DNA of 64,000 nucleotides from the NCBI GenBank assembly GCA_033851265.1, contig JAWWOW010000006.1:372001-436000 (forward strand), read 5' to 3'. The DNA is from JAWWOW01 sp033851265 (lineage in GTDB: Bacteria; Actinomycetota; Actinomycetes; JAWWOW01). The notes under the pieces were generated by a model. That model did no database searches and had not been told where the DNA came from. It saw only the letters and a program-made list of their open reading frames with translations. Position 1 is the stretch's first letter, and every line of letters starts with the position of its first letter. Positions 1 through 7,161 of this stretch are shown here, piece by piece. The position numbers were made by a program, and so were the translations under genes.

Positions 1-177
1 GACGTTCAGGGACGACGGACCTTCGACGTCATCGGTGAGTGGCTGGCGGACCCGGCGTACGCCGTCGGCGGTGTCGTCACCCACACCTACCCGTTGGAGC
101 AGTACGCCGATGCGTTGGCCACCGCGACTGCGGGACCAGCCGCGCGGTCAGTCAAAGTCCTCTTCGAAGTGACGTGA
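1..177 (+). CDS. Zinc-type alcohol dehydrogenase (MDR), C-terminal fragment
   Basis: The reading frame is open from base 1 to the TGA at 175-177, so only the last 58 residues of a longer gene are visible. The fragment has the usual tail of medium-chain dehydrogenases: a late helix followed by THTYPLEQYADALATA, where the substrate-domain helix ends, and a closing beta strand (VKVLFEV). The zinc-binding and Rossmann parts lie outside the window, so substrate and cofactor cannot be judged. The stop lies one base before the GTG of the sulfotransferase gene, so the two are probably co-transcribed. The family call is reasonable; a more specific name is not supported. Confidence 0.6.
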   Translation, partial: DVQGRRTFDVIGEWLADPAYAVGGVVTHTYPLEQYADALATATAGPAARSVKVLFEVT

Positions 178-178
178 C

Positions 179-1120
179 GTGGCACCTGCGGATGAACGAC
201 CCGTATTCATCGTTGGGTTCCACCGGAGTGGAACGACGCTGTTGCAGGCGTTGATCGGCGCGCACCCACGGATCGCCGCACCACCAGAGATCGGGTTCTT
301 TGGACGGGTGTTCGCGCATCGTGACTCGTTGGGGGATCTCGCCGACGACGACGTTCTGCGCCAGGTGGTTGCGGTCGCGCTCGACCGCGAGACGCTCGTC
401 GAAGCCGGCTTCAACGCAGACCGGGTGTTCGAGCGCGCGCGGGCCGGTCCGCGTACATACGCTGGTCTGTTCGCGGCCATCATGGCTGACTTCGCCGAAC
501 GCCAGGGCAAGCCGCGGTGGTGTGAGAAGACTCCCTTGCAGCCGGCCCCGTGGATCTGGGAGCAGTTCCCGACCGCGCAGCTCGTGCACATCGTCCGCGA
601 TCCACGCGACAGCATTGCCTCGCACGCCAAGCTTCCGTGGGAAGTGCCCGACCCGGTGACGCTGGCGCGCAAGTGGCGCGACTTCACTGCGGAGACGATG
701 CGCGTCGGAGCGCAGCGAGGGCCGTCGTCCTACCTGCGCATTCGCTACGAAGATCTGGCTCGCGAGCCGGTGGATGCGCTGAGCACGGTCGGCACGTTCC
801 TCGGTGAGACATTCGATGCTGCCGTGGTGAACGACCCCGAGCGGCGCCGGTCGACCGTCATGCCCGTCGCGACCGGCTGGCTGGGCAAGGTGCTGGAGCC
901 GATCAGCGCGCCCGAGGAAGGCCGGTGGCGCACCACGCTGCCTCGTGGCGTCCAGCTCCGCATCGCACCGGTCCTCGCTCCGCTCCTCACCCCGCTCGGC
1001 TACCCGACACCGTCGAAGCGGGAGACCGTGGCTGGCCGTGCGATCAACGTGCTGCGCAGCCCGCCGGAGCTCGGCCGGCGCCTCGCGGTGCGCGGGTTGG
1101 CCCGGCTGCGCCGGCGCTGA
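179..1120 (+). CDS. Sulfotransferase family protein
   Basis: This 313-residue protein should transfer a sulfuryl group from PAPS to an unidentified acceptor. The N-terminal PAPS 5'-phosphosulfate loop is clear (VGFHRSGTTLLQ, about residues 12-23), followed by HPRIAAPPE. The 3'-phosphate-binding segment VHIVRDPRDSIASH is near residues 135-148, with R and S in the expected places. A conserved LRIRYEDLAREP follows. The GTG start is one base after the preceding dehydrogenase stop, which suggests translational coupling. The protein is a clear paralogue of the gene at 13026-14036, with the same HPRIAAPPE and YEDL blocks. Members of this Sulfotransfer_3-type group act on lipids, glycans or small molecules; nothing here shows which. 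Confidence 0.85.
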   Translation: MAPADERPVFIVGFHRSGTTLLQALIGAHPRIAAPPEIGFFGRVFAHRDSLGDLADDDVLRQVVAVALDRETLVEAGFNADRVFERARAGPRTYAGLFAAIMADFAERQGKPRWCEKTPLQPAPWIWEQFPTAQLVHIVRDPRDSIASHAKLPWEVPDPVTLARKWRDFTAETMRVGAQRGPSSYLRIRYEDLAREPVDALSTVGTFLGETFDAAVVNDPERRRSTVMPVATGWLGKVLEPISAPEEGRWRTTLPRGVQLRIAPVLAPLLTPLGYPTPSKRETVAGRAINVLRSPPELGRRLAVRGLARLRRR

Positions 1121-1279
1121 TTGTCAGCCGTCGTGGGTGGTCTGTCCGTTCGAGGACCGGATGGGGCGGCATGTGCGTAGTTAGCCCCTTCTCACCCGCT
1201 TGGCTCCTACAGAACGTTTTGCTCTGGTCCGATAGAACCACTATCAGTTAGCCCAGTTGGACTAAAGGAGGCTGGTCCG

Positions 1280-1450
1280 ATGGACCGCATCACGCGCGAG
1301 CGGGTCGTGGCATCCCATCCGATGGCCATGCTCGGCGCCGGTGTGCCGCTCTCGTTGTTGTTCGACTTGCTCGCCCTCGACCTGCCGTCGTCGCGAGAGA
1401 TCGCCCGCACCGAGCGTGCCGACGCTGAATGGGTTCACCGCGCCGCCTAA
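1280..1450 (+). CDS. Small conserved-looking protein, 56 residues
   Basis: An ATG at 1280 lies 8 bases after a very strong ribosome binding site (AAAGGAGG, 1264-1271) and opens a 56-residue frame ending in TAA at 1448-1450. It reads MDRITRERVVASHPMAMLGA at the start, then a short hydrophobic stretch (VPLSLLFDLLALDLP) and an acidic/basic tail ending DAEWVHRAA. I recognise no domain. The hydrophobic stretch is too short and interrupted for a confident membrane segment. A short inverted repeat, GATAG (1231-1235) and CTATC (1241-1245), sits about 40 bases upstream and could be a regulatory site. The RBS and codon use favour a real gene. Confidence 0.7.
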   Translation: MDRITRERVVASHPMAMLGAGVPLSLLFDLLALDLPSSREIARTERADAEWVHRAA

Positions 1451-1468
1451 CAGCGCGTTAGTGCGCTG
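1451..1468 (+). terminator. Short hairpin after the 56-residue gene
   Basis: CAGCGC (1451-1456) and GCGCTG (1463-1468) form a perfect 6-bp stem with a 6-base loop directly after the TAA. There is no T tract, so it is at most a weak terminator between this gene and the convergent dedA gene. Confidence 0.4.
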
Positions 1469-1483
1469 CCGAGCCGCCTGATG

Positions 1484-2113
1484 TCAGCTGGCGCGACTCC
1501 GGCGTACCTCGCGCAGGATCGGCAGCAGTGACAGCACGACGATGACGATCACGCCCGGCAGGATGTAGCGGTCGATGTTGCTGACCGACTTGCCAACGCC
1601 CCAGCCCAGCATGATCACGCCGATCGTCCACACCAATCCCCCGATGACATTCCACGGGACGAAGACGCGTTTGGGCATCGCAATGACGCCGCAAAGCGGG
1701 TTGAGAAACGTTCGCACGATGGGGACGAAGCGCGCGAGCAGTACGGCCCGCCGTGGACCGAAGCGGTCGAGGTAGCCCGCAGCGCGGTCGACGTACTCCT
1801 TGCGGAAGACGCGTGCGTCGTCGCGTCGGAACAGCACCGGACCGGTGCGTTCCCCGATCCAGTAGCCGACCTGCGCACCGAGGACGGCCGCGATGGGGCA
1901 ACCGATCAGCAACGGCCACAGCTTGAGGTGGACGGACCCGAGACCGCCCCCGGCGGCGATTCCTGCGGTCACGAGCAACGAGTCGCCGGGGAGAAAAACC
2001 CCGATCAGCAGCCCGGTCTCGGCAAAGACGATCAGGATGACGCCGATCGTGCTGAACGACTCGATCAGCGAATGCGCGCTGAGCCAGTTGACGGCGAGGG
2101 TCGTGGGGTCCAC
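1484..2113 (-). CDS. DedA/SNARE-associated family membrane protein
   Basis: This 209-residue integral membrane protein carries the DedA hallmarks: an acidic residue followed by FLPGD in the first re-entrant region (FAETGLLIGVFLPGDSLLV, near residues 30-48), and the LLARFVPIVRTFLNP block (near 125-140) with the conserved arginine. About five hydrophobic segments are visible. DedA proteins are proton-coupled lipid carriers or flippases (undecaprenyl phosphate or phospholipid) in the cytoplasmic membrane. The gene is convergent with the 56-residue gene and divergent from the SDR gene, so it is a single transcription unit. The substrate is not deducible. Confidence 0.9.
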   Translation of the reverse strand: MDPTTLAVNWLSAHSLIESFSTIGVILIVFAETGLLIGVFLPGDSLLVTAGIAAGGGLGSVHLKLWPLLIGCPIAAVLGAQVGYWIGERTGPVLFRRDDARVFRKEYVDRAAGYLDRFGPRRAVLLARFVPIVRTFLNPLCGVIAMPKRVFVPWNVIGGLVWTIGVIMLGWGVGKSVSNIDRYILPGVIVIVVLSLLPILREVRRSRAS

Positions 2114-2168
2114 CCAGGAAGGCTAGTTGGCGAAAACTAAAGAACACGTGAGCACTAACCTGCGCGTC

Positions 2169-2951
2169 ATGACCAACAGCGGTACGGCGCTTGTCACTGG
2201 TGCATCCAGCGGGATCGGTACGGCGTTCGCGCGACTGCTCGCCGATCGTGGTCACGACCTGGTCCTCGTCGCCCGACGCACCGACCGGCTGGAGCAGCTG
2301 GCGAAGGAGCTGGACGCAGCGCATGGGACCTCGGTCGAGGTGTTGCCCGCAGACTTGTCGACGGCAGCAGGTGTCGCGCTCGTCGAACGTCGACTCAGCG
2401 ACGACAGCCGACCGGTGGAGCTGCTCGTCAACAATGCGGGGTTTGGCACAGCGGGCTCCTTCGCCGACCTCGACATCGACCGCGAAGACGACATGGTCCG
2501 TCTCAACGTCGTCGCGGTCGTCCGGCTGACGCACGCGGCGCTCGGCGGCATGCTCGCGCGCGGCCGCGGCGGGATCATCAACGTGGCATCGACCGCGGGG
2601 TTCCAGCCGGTTCCTGGTTGGGCGACGTACGCCGCGACAAAGGCATTCGTCTGTCGCTTCAGTGAGGCGGTCGCGGCCGAGACGCGTCGGTCCGGCGTCA
2701 CCGTCACCGTGCTGTGCCCAGGGTTCACGCGCACCGAGTTCCAGGAGCAGGCAGATTTCGGCGACGAGATGATCCCGGGATTCCTCTGGCAGACACCGGA
2801 GGAGGTTGCGCAGGCCGCGTTGCAGGCACTCGGTCGGCGGCGGGTCTACGCCGTGCCCGGCTTCGCCCAGAAGGCGGTCGAGATCGCAACCGGGATCTTC
2901 CCGAAAACCGCCGTCCGCAAGGTTGCCGGGGCCTTCTTCCGGCCTCGGTGA
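2169..2951 (+). CDS. Short-chain dehydrogenase/reductase
   Basis: A 260-residue classical SDR with the cofactor motif TGASSGIG (residues 10-17), NNAG (about 88-91), the catalytic serine in NVASTAG (about 139) and YAATK with Tyr154/Lys158. The residues before the glycine motif and the arginine-rich stretch after beta 2 (ARRTDRLEQL) suggest NADP(H). The ATG at 2169 was chosen because a typical SDR begins only a few residues before the glycine motif; a frame extension to 2127 exists. The gene stands alone, divergent from dedA. The substrate is unknown; the C-terminal GFTRTEF and the proline-linked tail are typical of the DltE-like or acyl/ketone reductase SDRs. Confidence 0.9.
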   Translation: MTNSGTALVTGASSGIGTAFARLLADRGHDLVLVARRTDRLEQLAKELDAAHGTSVEVLPADLSTAAGVALVERRLSDDSRPVELLVNNAGFGTAGSFADLDIDREDDMVRLNVVAVVRLTHAALGGMLARGRGGIINVASTAGFQPVPGWATYAATKAFVCRFSEAVAAETRRSGVTVTVLCPGFTRTEFQEQADFGDEMIPGFLWQTPEEVAQAALQALGRRRVYAVPGFAQKAVEIATGIFPKTAVRKVAGAFFRPR

Positions 2952-3044
2952 CAGCCGCCATCTGGGCGTACGTCGCGCCGAGTTGGGTGTGCGAGACTCG
3001 TTGGTCGGCAAGGTTGCACGCGTCGATCACCGGAGGTTCCTGCC

Positions 3045-3941
3045 ATGGCCACCCGTCCGTCGCTCACTGAGATCGGACTGTCTACCGGCAAGAAGGCGCG
3101 ACTGCACCGGATCCTGTTCCAGCACGGCGTCGGCAATGGCACGGCGATCTTCCTGCCGTACGACCAGGGTCTCGAGCACGGCCCGCGCGACTTCTTCGCG
3201 AACCCGGCGTCGGCGGATCCGGCGTACATCATCAAGCTCGCCGTCGAGGGCGGGTTCAATGGCATTGCCGTCCAGATCGGGGTCGCGGAGAAGTTCTACT
3301 GGGACTTCGCGGGCGAGGTGCCGCTCGTCTTGAAAATCAACGGCAAGACGGAGGTTCCTGCCGATGACGAGGCGTTGTCACCGCTGAACGCGAGCGTTGA
3401 TGACGCCGTCCGGCTCGGGGCCGACGCGGTCGGTTACACGTTGTACGTCGGCTCTCCGTTGCAGGCAGCGGACTTCGCGCAGATGCGTCAGGTGCGGGCC
3501 GACTGCGACAAGCACGGCATGCCGCTGATCGTGTGGGCATATCCGCGCGGGAAGTACGTCAACGAAAAGGGCGGCAAGGACTCCTTCTACATGATCGATT
3601 ACGCCGCGCGCACCGCCGCTGAGCTCGGCGCCGACGTGGTCAAGGTGAACTTCCCGAACCCGAGCAAGCGCAGTGGTGTGAAGTCGGAGTACGACGCCGA
3701 CTTCACCGAGCAAGAAGCGGTCGACGCTGTCGTGCGGTCGGCAGGGCGCTCGCTCGTGCTGCTCTCCGGTGGTGAGAAGGCCGGCGACGACGAGATGCTC
3801 GAGAAGTCGCGGCTCTCCCTCGAAGCCGGCGCGTGCGGGCTGATCTTCGGCCGCAATGTCTGGCAGCGCGAGCACGACGAGTCACTGCGGTTCGTCGCCA
3901 AGCTCAAGGAACTGCTGGCGAAGTACCCGTCGGTCCCCTAG
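3045..3941 (+). CDS. Class I fructose-bisphosphate aldolase, DhnA/FbaB type
   Basis: This 298-residue enzyme should cleave fructose 1,6-bisphosphate to DHAP and glyceraldehyde 3-phosphate in glycolysis and gluconeogenesis. It has the archaeal-type signature PYDQGLEHGPRDFF (about residues 39-52), the Schiff-base lysine in GADVVKVNFPNPSK (Lys200), and the phosphate-binding strand SLEAGACGLIFGRNVWQ near the C-terminus. The start is set by GGAGG at 3032-3036, eight bases before ATG. No metal-dependent class II signatures are present. It is followed by a GC-rich hairpin and then the riboswitch leader of the next gene, so it is probably monocistronic. Confidence 0.92.
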   Translation: MATRPSLTEIGLSTGKKARLHRILFQHGVGNGTAIFLPYDQGLEHGPRDFFANPASADPAYIIKLAVEGGFNGIAVQIGVAEKFYWDFAGEVPLVLKINGKTEVPADDEALSPLNASVDDAVRLGADAVGYTLYVGSPLQAADFAQMRQVRADCDKHGMPLIVWAYPRGKYVNEKGGKDSFYMIDYAARTAAELGADVVKVNFPNPSKRSGVKSEYDADFTEQEAVDAVVRSAGRSLVLLSGGEKAGDDEMLEKSRLSLEAGACGLIFGRNVWQREHDESLRFVAKLKELLAKYPSVP

Positions 3942-3975
3942 CGCCGGCGTAGCGCCGGCGTCCGGCGTCCGGCGC
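3941..3975 (+). terminator. GC-rich hairpin after the aldolase gene
   Basis: GCGCCGG (3941-3947) pairs with CCGGCGC (3969-3975). The same stretch holds two small tandem repeats (TAGCGCCGGCG twice, then TCCGGCG twice). There is no T run. It may be a weak terminator or simply slipped-strand repeat sequence. Confidence 0.4.
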
Positions 3976-4164
3976 AGAGAGATCGAGCGTCGTGGTGTGA
4001 ACTGCGTCACACTTTTCCGGGGTCCCTGAGACGGGTTGTGACTGAGGTTGTGGACAACTGGCGCAATGCCCGAAATGTCGTCACGCCGACACGCCGAGTG
4101 ATGCTTGCTGACAGCTAGCACTGGGTACCCTGGCTGCCGTTGCCCGCGGAAGTGGGCGCCCCTG

Positions 4165-4351
4165 CCCGGTTCGCCGAATCCCGCCGCCGGTCGTAGGGCC
4201 AGCAAACGCACACGGCGGGAGCGGGGGACCCACATCCGGTCCCACACCAGAGGAACCTTGGGGTGAAGCCGGCGGCTTGATGGCATCTCGGTGCCATCGC
4301 AAGCCGCGGCCGGGCAGCCCAGCCCGAACCCGACAGCTCACCTCGTAGGCG
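4165..4351 (+). promoter_or_regulatory. Cyclic di-AMP riboswitch (ydaO motif)
   Basis: The leader of the Rpf-like gene contains the recognisable actinobacterial ydaO pattern. It opens with CGAATCCCGCCGCCGG (from 4175), then GTAGGGCCAGC and AAACGCACACGGCGGGAGCG, GGGGGACCCAC, and TTGGGGTGAA. It closes with AGCCCGAACCCGACAGCTCA followed by CCTCGTAGGCG (to 4351). The CCGCCG and CGGCGG parts pair to form the first stem. These RNAs bind c-di-AMP and usually switch off cell-wall hydrolase genes, which matches the downstream gene. About 165 further bases before it (4000-4165) hold the presumed promoter, which I could not place. Identification is from memory of the motif, not a covariance search. Confidence 0.9.
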
Positions 4352-4369
4352 TTGGGAAAGGGCCCGTTG

Positions 4370-5104
4370 ATGGGTAAGCACGCCTACGCGCGCACCTACG
4401 TGCGCGCACAGGGACGACATCGTCGTCCCGTCGAGTCCCGGCCGATCGCCCGTACCGCCGTTGCCGCGGGTGGTCTGACAGCCAGCGCATTGGTCGTCGG
4501 GGGTTTGGTGGCGCCGTCTGCCCTTGCCGCCTCGAACGACGACTTCGCCCGACTCCGCATGTGTGAGTCCGGCGGCAACTACAAGACCAACACGGGCAAC
4601 GGCTATTACGGCGCCTATCAGTTCTCGAGCGGCACCTGGCACGGCCTGGGCTATTCCGGGCTGCCGTCGAATGCCGCACCGGGCACGCAGGACGCCGCGG
4701 CACACAAGTTGCAGGCACGCAGCGGTTGGGGCCAGTGGCCGGCTTGCTCGCGCAAGCTCGGGCTCGGGTCCTCACACGCGAGCCAAAGCACGGGTGGTCG
4801 CTACCGCGCCGCTTCATCGACACATGCTGTCGTCGTACACCCTTCGGGTCCGGTCATCCTCAGCACTGACTACGTCGGTGTCTGGCGGGCGGATGTCCGC
4901 GATCTGCAGACCAAGCTGAACATGGTCGGCTTCGTGCTCGACACCGACGGCAAGTACGGGCAGCAGACCGCTGATGTCGTCAGCATCTTCCAGAAGAACG
5001 CCGGCATCACGGTTGACGGTCGGGTCGGCCCCGTGACGCAGAACACGCTGCAGCGTCAGCTGATCGTCGTCGCGCATCTGATGGCGCTCGGAGCTCGCGC
5101 GTAA
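4370..5104 (+). CDS. Resuscitation-promoting-factor-like muralytic enzyme with peptidoglycan-binding domain
   Basis: A 244-residue secreted protein. Residues 1-54 form a long export signal ending PSALAAS. Residues about 56-130 are an Rpf transglycosylase domain: DDFARLRMCESGGNY with catalytic Glu66, GYYGAYQFSSGTWHGLG, and the paired cysteines (Cys65 and the one in WPACSRKLGL). The C-terminal part (about 165-240) is a PG_binding_1-type domain with DLQTKLNMVGF, KYGQQTADVVSIFQ and VDGRVGPVTQNTL. It should cut peptidoglycan during growth or revival. The ATG at 4370 follows GGGAAAGGG; an in-frame GTG/TTG at 4352 would overlap the riboswitch. Expression is probably governed by c-di-AMP through that riboswitch. 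Confidence 0.9.
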   Translation: MGKHAYARTYVRAQGRHRRPVESRPIARTAVAAGGLTASALVVGGLVAPSALAASNDDFARLRMCESGGNYKTNTGNGYYGAYQFSSGTWHGLGYSGLPSNAAPGTQDAAAHKLQARSGWGQWPACSRKLGLGSSHASQSTGGRYRAASSTHAVVVHPSGPVILSTDYVGVWRADVRDLQTKLNMVGFVLDTDGKYGQQTADVVSIFQKNAGITVDGRVGPVTQNTLQRQLIVVAHLMALGARA

Positions 5105-5117
5105 TCACAGCAACGCG

Positions 5118-5155
5118 AAGCGGTGGCACGATTGACCTCGTGCCACCGCTTTTTG
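5118..5155 (+). terminator. Intrinsic terminator overlapping the start of the ABC gene
   Basis: AAGCGGTGGCACG (5118-5130) and CGTGCCACCGCTT (5139-5151) form a perfect 13-bp stem with an 8-base loop, followed by a T tract. It lies 13 bases after the Rpf-like gene's stop and is a textbook rho-independent terminator. Its right arm contains the GTG start codon (5140) of the next gene. Confidence 0.85.
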
Positions 5156-5856
5156 CGTTTGAGGGCGTGACCGTCACGCGTGGTGTTGGCGACGCGCACG
5201 TCCATCCCCTGTCTGGTGTCACGACATCTGTGCGCGCTGGTGTGTGCACCGTTGTCGTCGGACCGAGCGGTGCCGGAAAGTCAACATTTCTTCGGCTGTT
5301 CAATCGGTTCGAGGATCCGTCGTCGGGTTCGGTGACCTTCCATGGCAACCCGCTGCCGTCGTACGACGTTCTTGATCTGCGCCGTCGGATCGGACTGTTG
5401 CAGCAGCAACCGGTCTTGCTGGGTGCAACGGTGCGCGAGGACATCACGACGGCCGTCCCTGAGCTCGACGATGCTGCGGCGACGGCGTTGCTGGAGCGCG
5501 TCGGTCTCGGTCCCGAGTTCCTGCCGCGCGACACGTCATCGCTATCCGGCGGAGAAGCTCAACGTGTCTGCCTCGCTCGCGCGCTTTCGGTCAGCCCGGA
5601 GGTGCTCCTTGCGGACGAACCGACCAGTGCACTCGATGAGTTCGCCAGTGCGACCGTCGAGCGCACGTTGCGTGGTCTTGTCGACGATGGGTTGACGACA
5701 GTTCTTGTGACACACGACCTGCGCCAGGCACATCGCCTCGCCGATGACCTCGTGGTGGTCGTCAGCGGCACGGTTGTCGCGGCTGGTCCGGCGGAGCAGG
5801 TGTTCGCGTCAGCAGATGACGACCGGGCTCGTGCGTTTCTCGCTGGTGCGTCATGA
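5140..5856 (+). CDS. ABC transporter ATP-binding protein (YbbL/FetA-like)
   Basis: A 238-residue ATPase subunit with Walker A GPSGAGKST (residues 41-49), Q-loop LLQQQPVLLG, signature LSGGE (about 135-139), Walker B VLLADEPTSALDE (about 155-167) and switch histidine in VTHD (about 192). It overlaps the next gene by four bases (ATGA), so it works with the UPF0014-type permease. This pair is typed YbbL/YbbM or FetA/FetB and is linked to iron or metal homeostasis and stress resistance in Escherichia coli. The GTG start at 5140 has no clear RBS and lies in the arm of a terminator. It is still preferred because the first beta strand (LFAFEGVTVTRG) is needed for the fold. Confidence 0.88.
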   Translation: MPPLFAFEGVTVTRGVGDAHVHPLSGVTTSVRAGVCTVVVGPSGAGKSTFLRLFNRFEDPSSGSVTFHGNPLPSYDVLDLRRRIGLLQQQPVLLGATVREDITTAVPELDDAAATALLERVGLGPEFLPRDTSSLSGGEAQRVCLARALSVSPEVLLADEPTSALDEFASATVERTLRGLVDDGLTTVLVTHDLRQAHRLADDLVVVVSGTVVAAGPAEQVFASADDDRARAFLAGAS

Positions 5857-6662
5857 CACTTGCCGCCGGCACGATCAACGGAACGACAGTGCCGTCGTGG
5901 CCAGAAGTCGCGTTGTCAGTGCTCCTGGTGTTGGCCGCGGCGGCCGTGATCCTGCGCACGCGACTCGGGATGACTCGCGAGCTGGTCGTGGCTGTCGTCC
6001 GTGCGGCGGTGCAGTTGTTGGCTGTAGGAGCGTTGCTGGGCCTTATTTTTGACCATGCGGGGGTGCCGGGCTCGCTGGCGTGGATCGCGGCAATGGTGCT
6101 CGTCGCGGGGCGCGTTGCTGGGGGACGCGGGCGTGGTCTGCCGCGTTCGATGTACGTCGCGACAGCGGCCGTAGCTGCCGGGGTGCTCACGACACTCGGC
6201 ACGTTGGTAGCAGTCGGCACCGTCTCGACGAAGCCGACAGTGTTGTTGCCGATCGGCGGAATGATCGTCAACGGTGCGATGCAAGGCACCTCGCTCGTGT
6301 TGGCTCGGCTGCGCGACGAGGTCACCGATGGCCGGCGCGCCGTAGAGGCTCGGCTCGCGCTGGGACTGCCTGCTGGGCAAGCGTTTGCGCCACATGAACG
6401 GCGGGCGATGCGTGCGGCGCTGATCGCGCCGATCGACCAGACCAAGGTGGTCGGTCTCATCTCATTGCCCGGTGCGATGACCGGTCTCATCATCGCGGGT
6501 GTGTCGCCGACGCTCGCTATTCGCTATCAGATCGTGGTGATGTACATGCTGCTCGGCGCGTGGGCCGTGGGCTCACTTGTGGCTACCCGCTTGATGCGGA
6601 CCACGTTGTTTGACGAGGCCCACCGGCTCCGACCGCTCGAGTCGCTACGGTCGGTGGCGTGA
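5853..6662 (+). CDS. ABC transporter permease, UPF0014 family (YbbM/FetB-like)
   Basis: A 269-residue membrane protein with about six or seven hydrophobic segments. It carries the UPF0014 features: VRAAVQLLAVGALLGLIF early, then the conserved GGMIVNGAMQGTSLVLARL block in the middle, and LISLPGAMTGLIIAGVSP followed by YQIVVMYMLLG near the C-terminus. It forms the membrane part of the exporter with the preceding ATPase, to which it is coupled by an ATGA overlap. The following DUF3151 gene overlaps its stop by GTGA, so all three are probably one mRNA. The transported substrate is not known for this family; metal or iron export has been proposed. Confidence 0.88.
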   Translation: MTLAAGTINGTTVPSWPEVALSVLLVLAAAAVILRTRLGMTRELVVAVVRAAVQLLAVGALLGLIFDHAGVPGSLAWIAAMVLVAGRVAGGRGRGLPRSMYVATAAVAAGVLTTLGTLVAVGTVSTKPTVLLPIGGMIVNGAMQGTSLVLARLRDEVTDGRRAVEARLALGLPAGQAFAPHERRAMRAALIAPIDQTKVVGLISLPGAMTGLIIAGVSPTLAIRYQIVVMYMLLGAWAVGSLVATRLMRTTLFDEAHRLRPLESLRSVA

Positions 6663-7078
6663 CAACCAACGATTTGCTCGCCGGACCGCCGCCCACCTAC
6701 CTCCCGGACGACCCCGAGGCACGGGCGATGCTCGACAACGGCGCGGATCCGCGCGACGTGGCTGCCGCGCACCCGACGTACATGGCGGCCTGGGCCTTGC
6801 TGGCCGAACGCGCGCTGGACGACGGCGAGCCGGTGGCGGCATACGCGTATGCCCGGACCGGCTACCACCGAGGCCTCGACGCGCTCCGCCGCTCGGGGTG
6901 GAAGGGGCACGGCCCGGTGCCCTGGTCGCACGAGCCGAACCAGGGCTGGCTCCGCGCGGTCCACGCGCTGGGCCGGGCTGCTGCCGCCATCGGCGAGAAC
7001 GACGAGGCCGAGCGCTGCGCTGCGTTCGTGCGCGACTCGAGCCCAGAGGCCGCCGACGCGCTGACCGGCACGGCCTGA
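6659..7078 (+). CDS. DUF3151 domain protein
   Basis: A 139-residue cytoplasmic protein matching the actinobacterial DUF3151 family. It has an N-terminal LLAGPPPTYLPDDP, a TPR-like helical centre (AAAHPTYMAAWALLAERALD, then AYAYARTGYHRGLDALRRSGWKG), the strongly conserved GPVPWSHEPNQGWLRAVHAL, and a C-terminal helix. No catalytic residues can be named. The GTG start overlaps the permease stop (GTGA). A hairpin that looks like a terminator follows before purA. The family has no established function; its usual position next to purA or other core genes suggests a housekeeping role, which is inference only. Confidence 0.85.
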   Translation: MTTNDLLAGPPPTYLPDDPEARAMLDNGADPRDVAAAHPTYMAAWALLAERALDDGEPVAAYAYARTGYHRGLDALRRSGWKGHGPVPWSHEPNQGWLRAVHALGRAAAAIGENDEAERCAAFVRDSSPEAADALTGTA

Positions 7079-7102
7079 AACGGGGTAGCCTTTCGTCGCA
7101 AG

Positions 7103-7127
7103 AGGCCCTCCGCTTGCGGCAGGGCCT
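7103..7127 (+). terminator. Hairpin between DUF3151 and purA
   Basis: AGGCCCT (7103-7109) pairs with AGGGCCT (7121-7127); inside, CCGC (7110-7113) pairs with GCGG (7116-7119), making one long stem. It is followed by TTAACTTTG. It could terminate the ABC/DUF3151 mRNA or act as an attenuator in the purA leader, since purA starts 34 bases later. Confidence 0.65.
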
Positions 7128-7161
7128 TTAACTTTGTTCGTCGTAGGAAAGAAGGATCGAG

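Noticed and set aside
1458..3011. A 517-codon open frame on the minus strand across the dedA and SDR genes
   Set aside because: Arg/Pro/Asp-rich shadow frame of high-GC DNA; the DedA and SDR frames have clear family motifs and the shadow has none.
3941..3975. CRISPR-like or minisatellite array after the aldolase gene
   Set aside because: Only two copies each of 11-bp and 7-bp units, far too short and without spacers.
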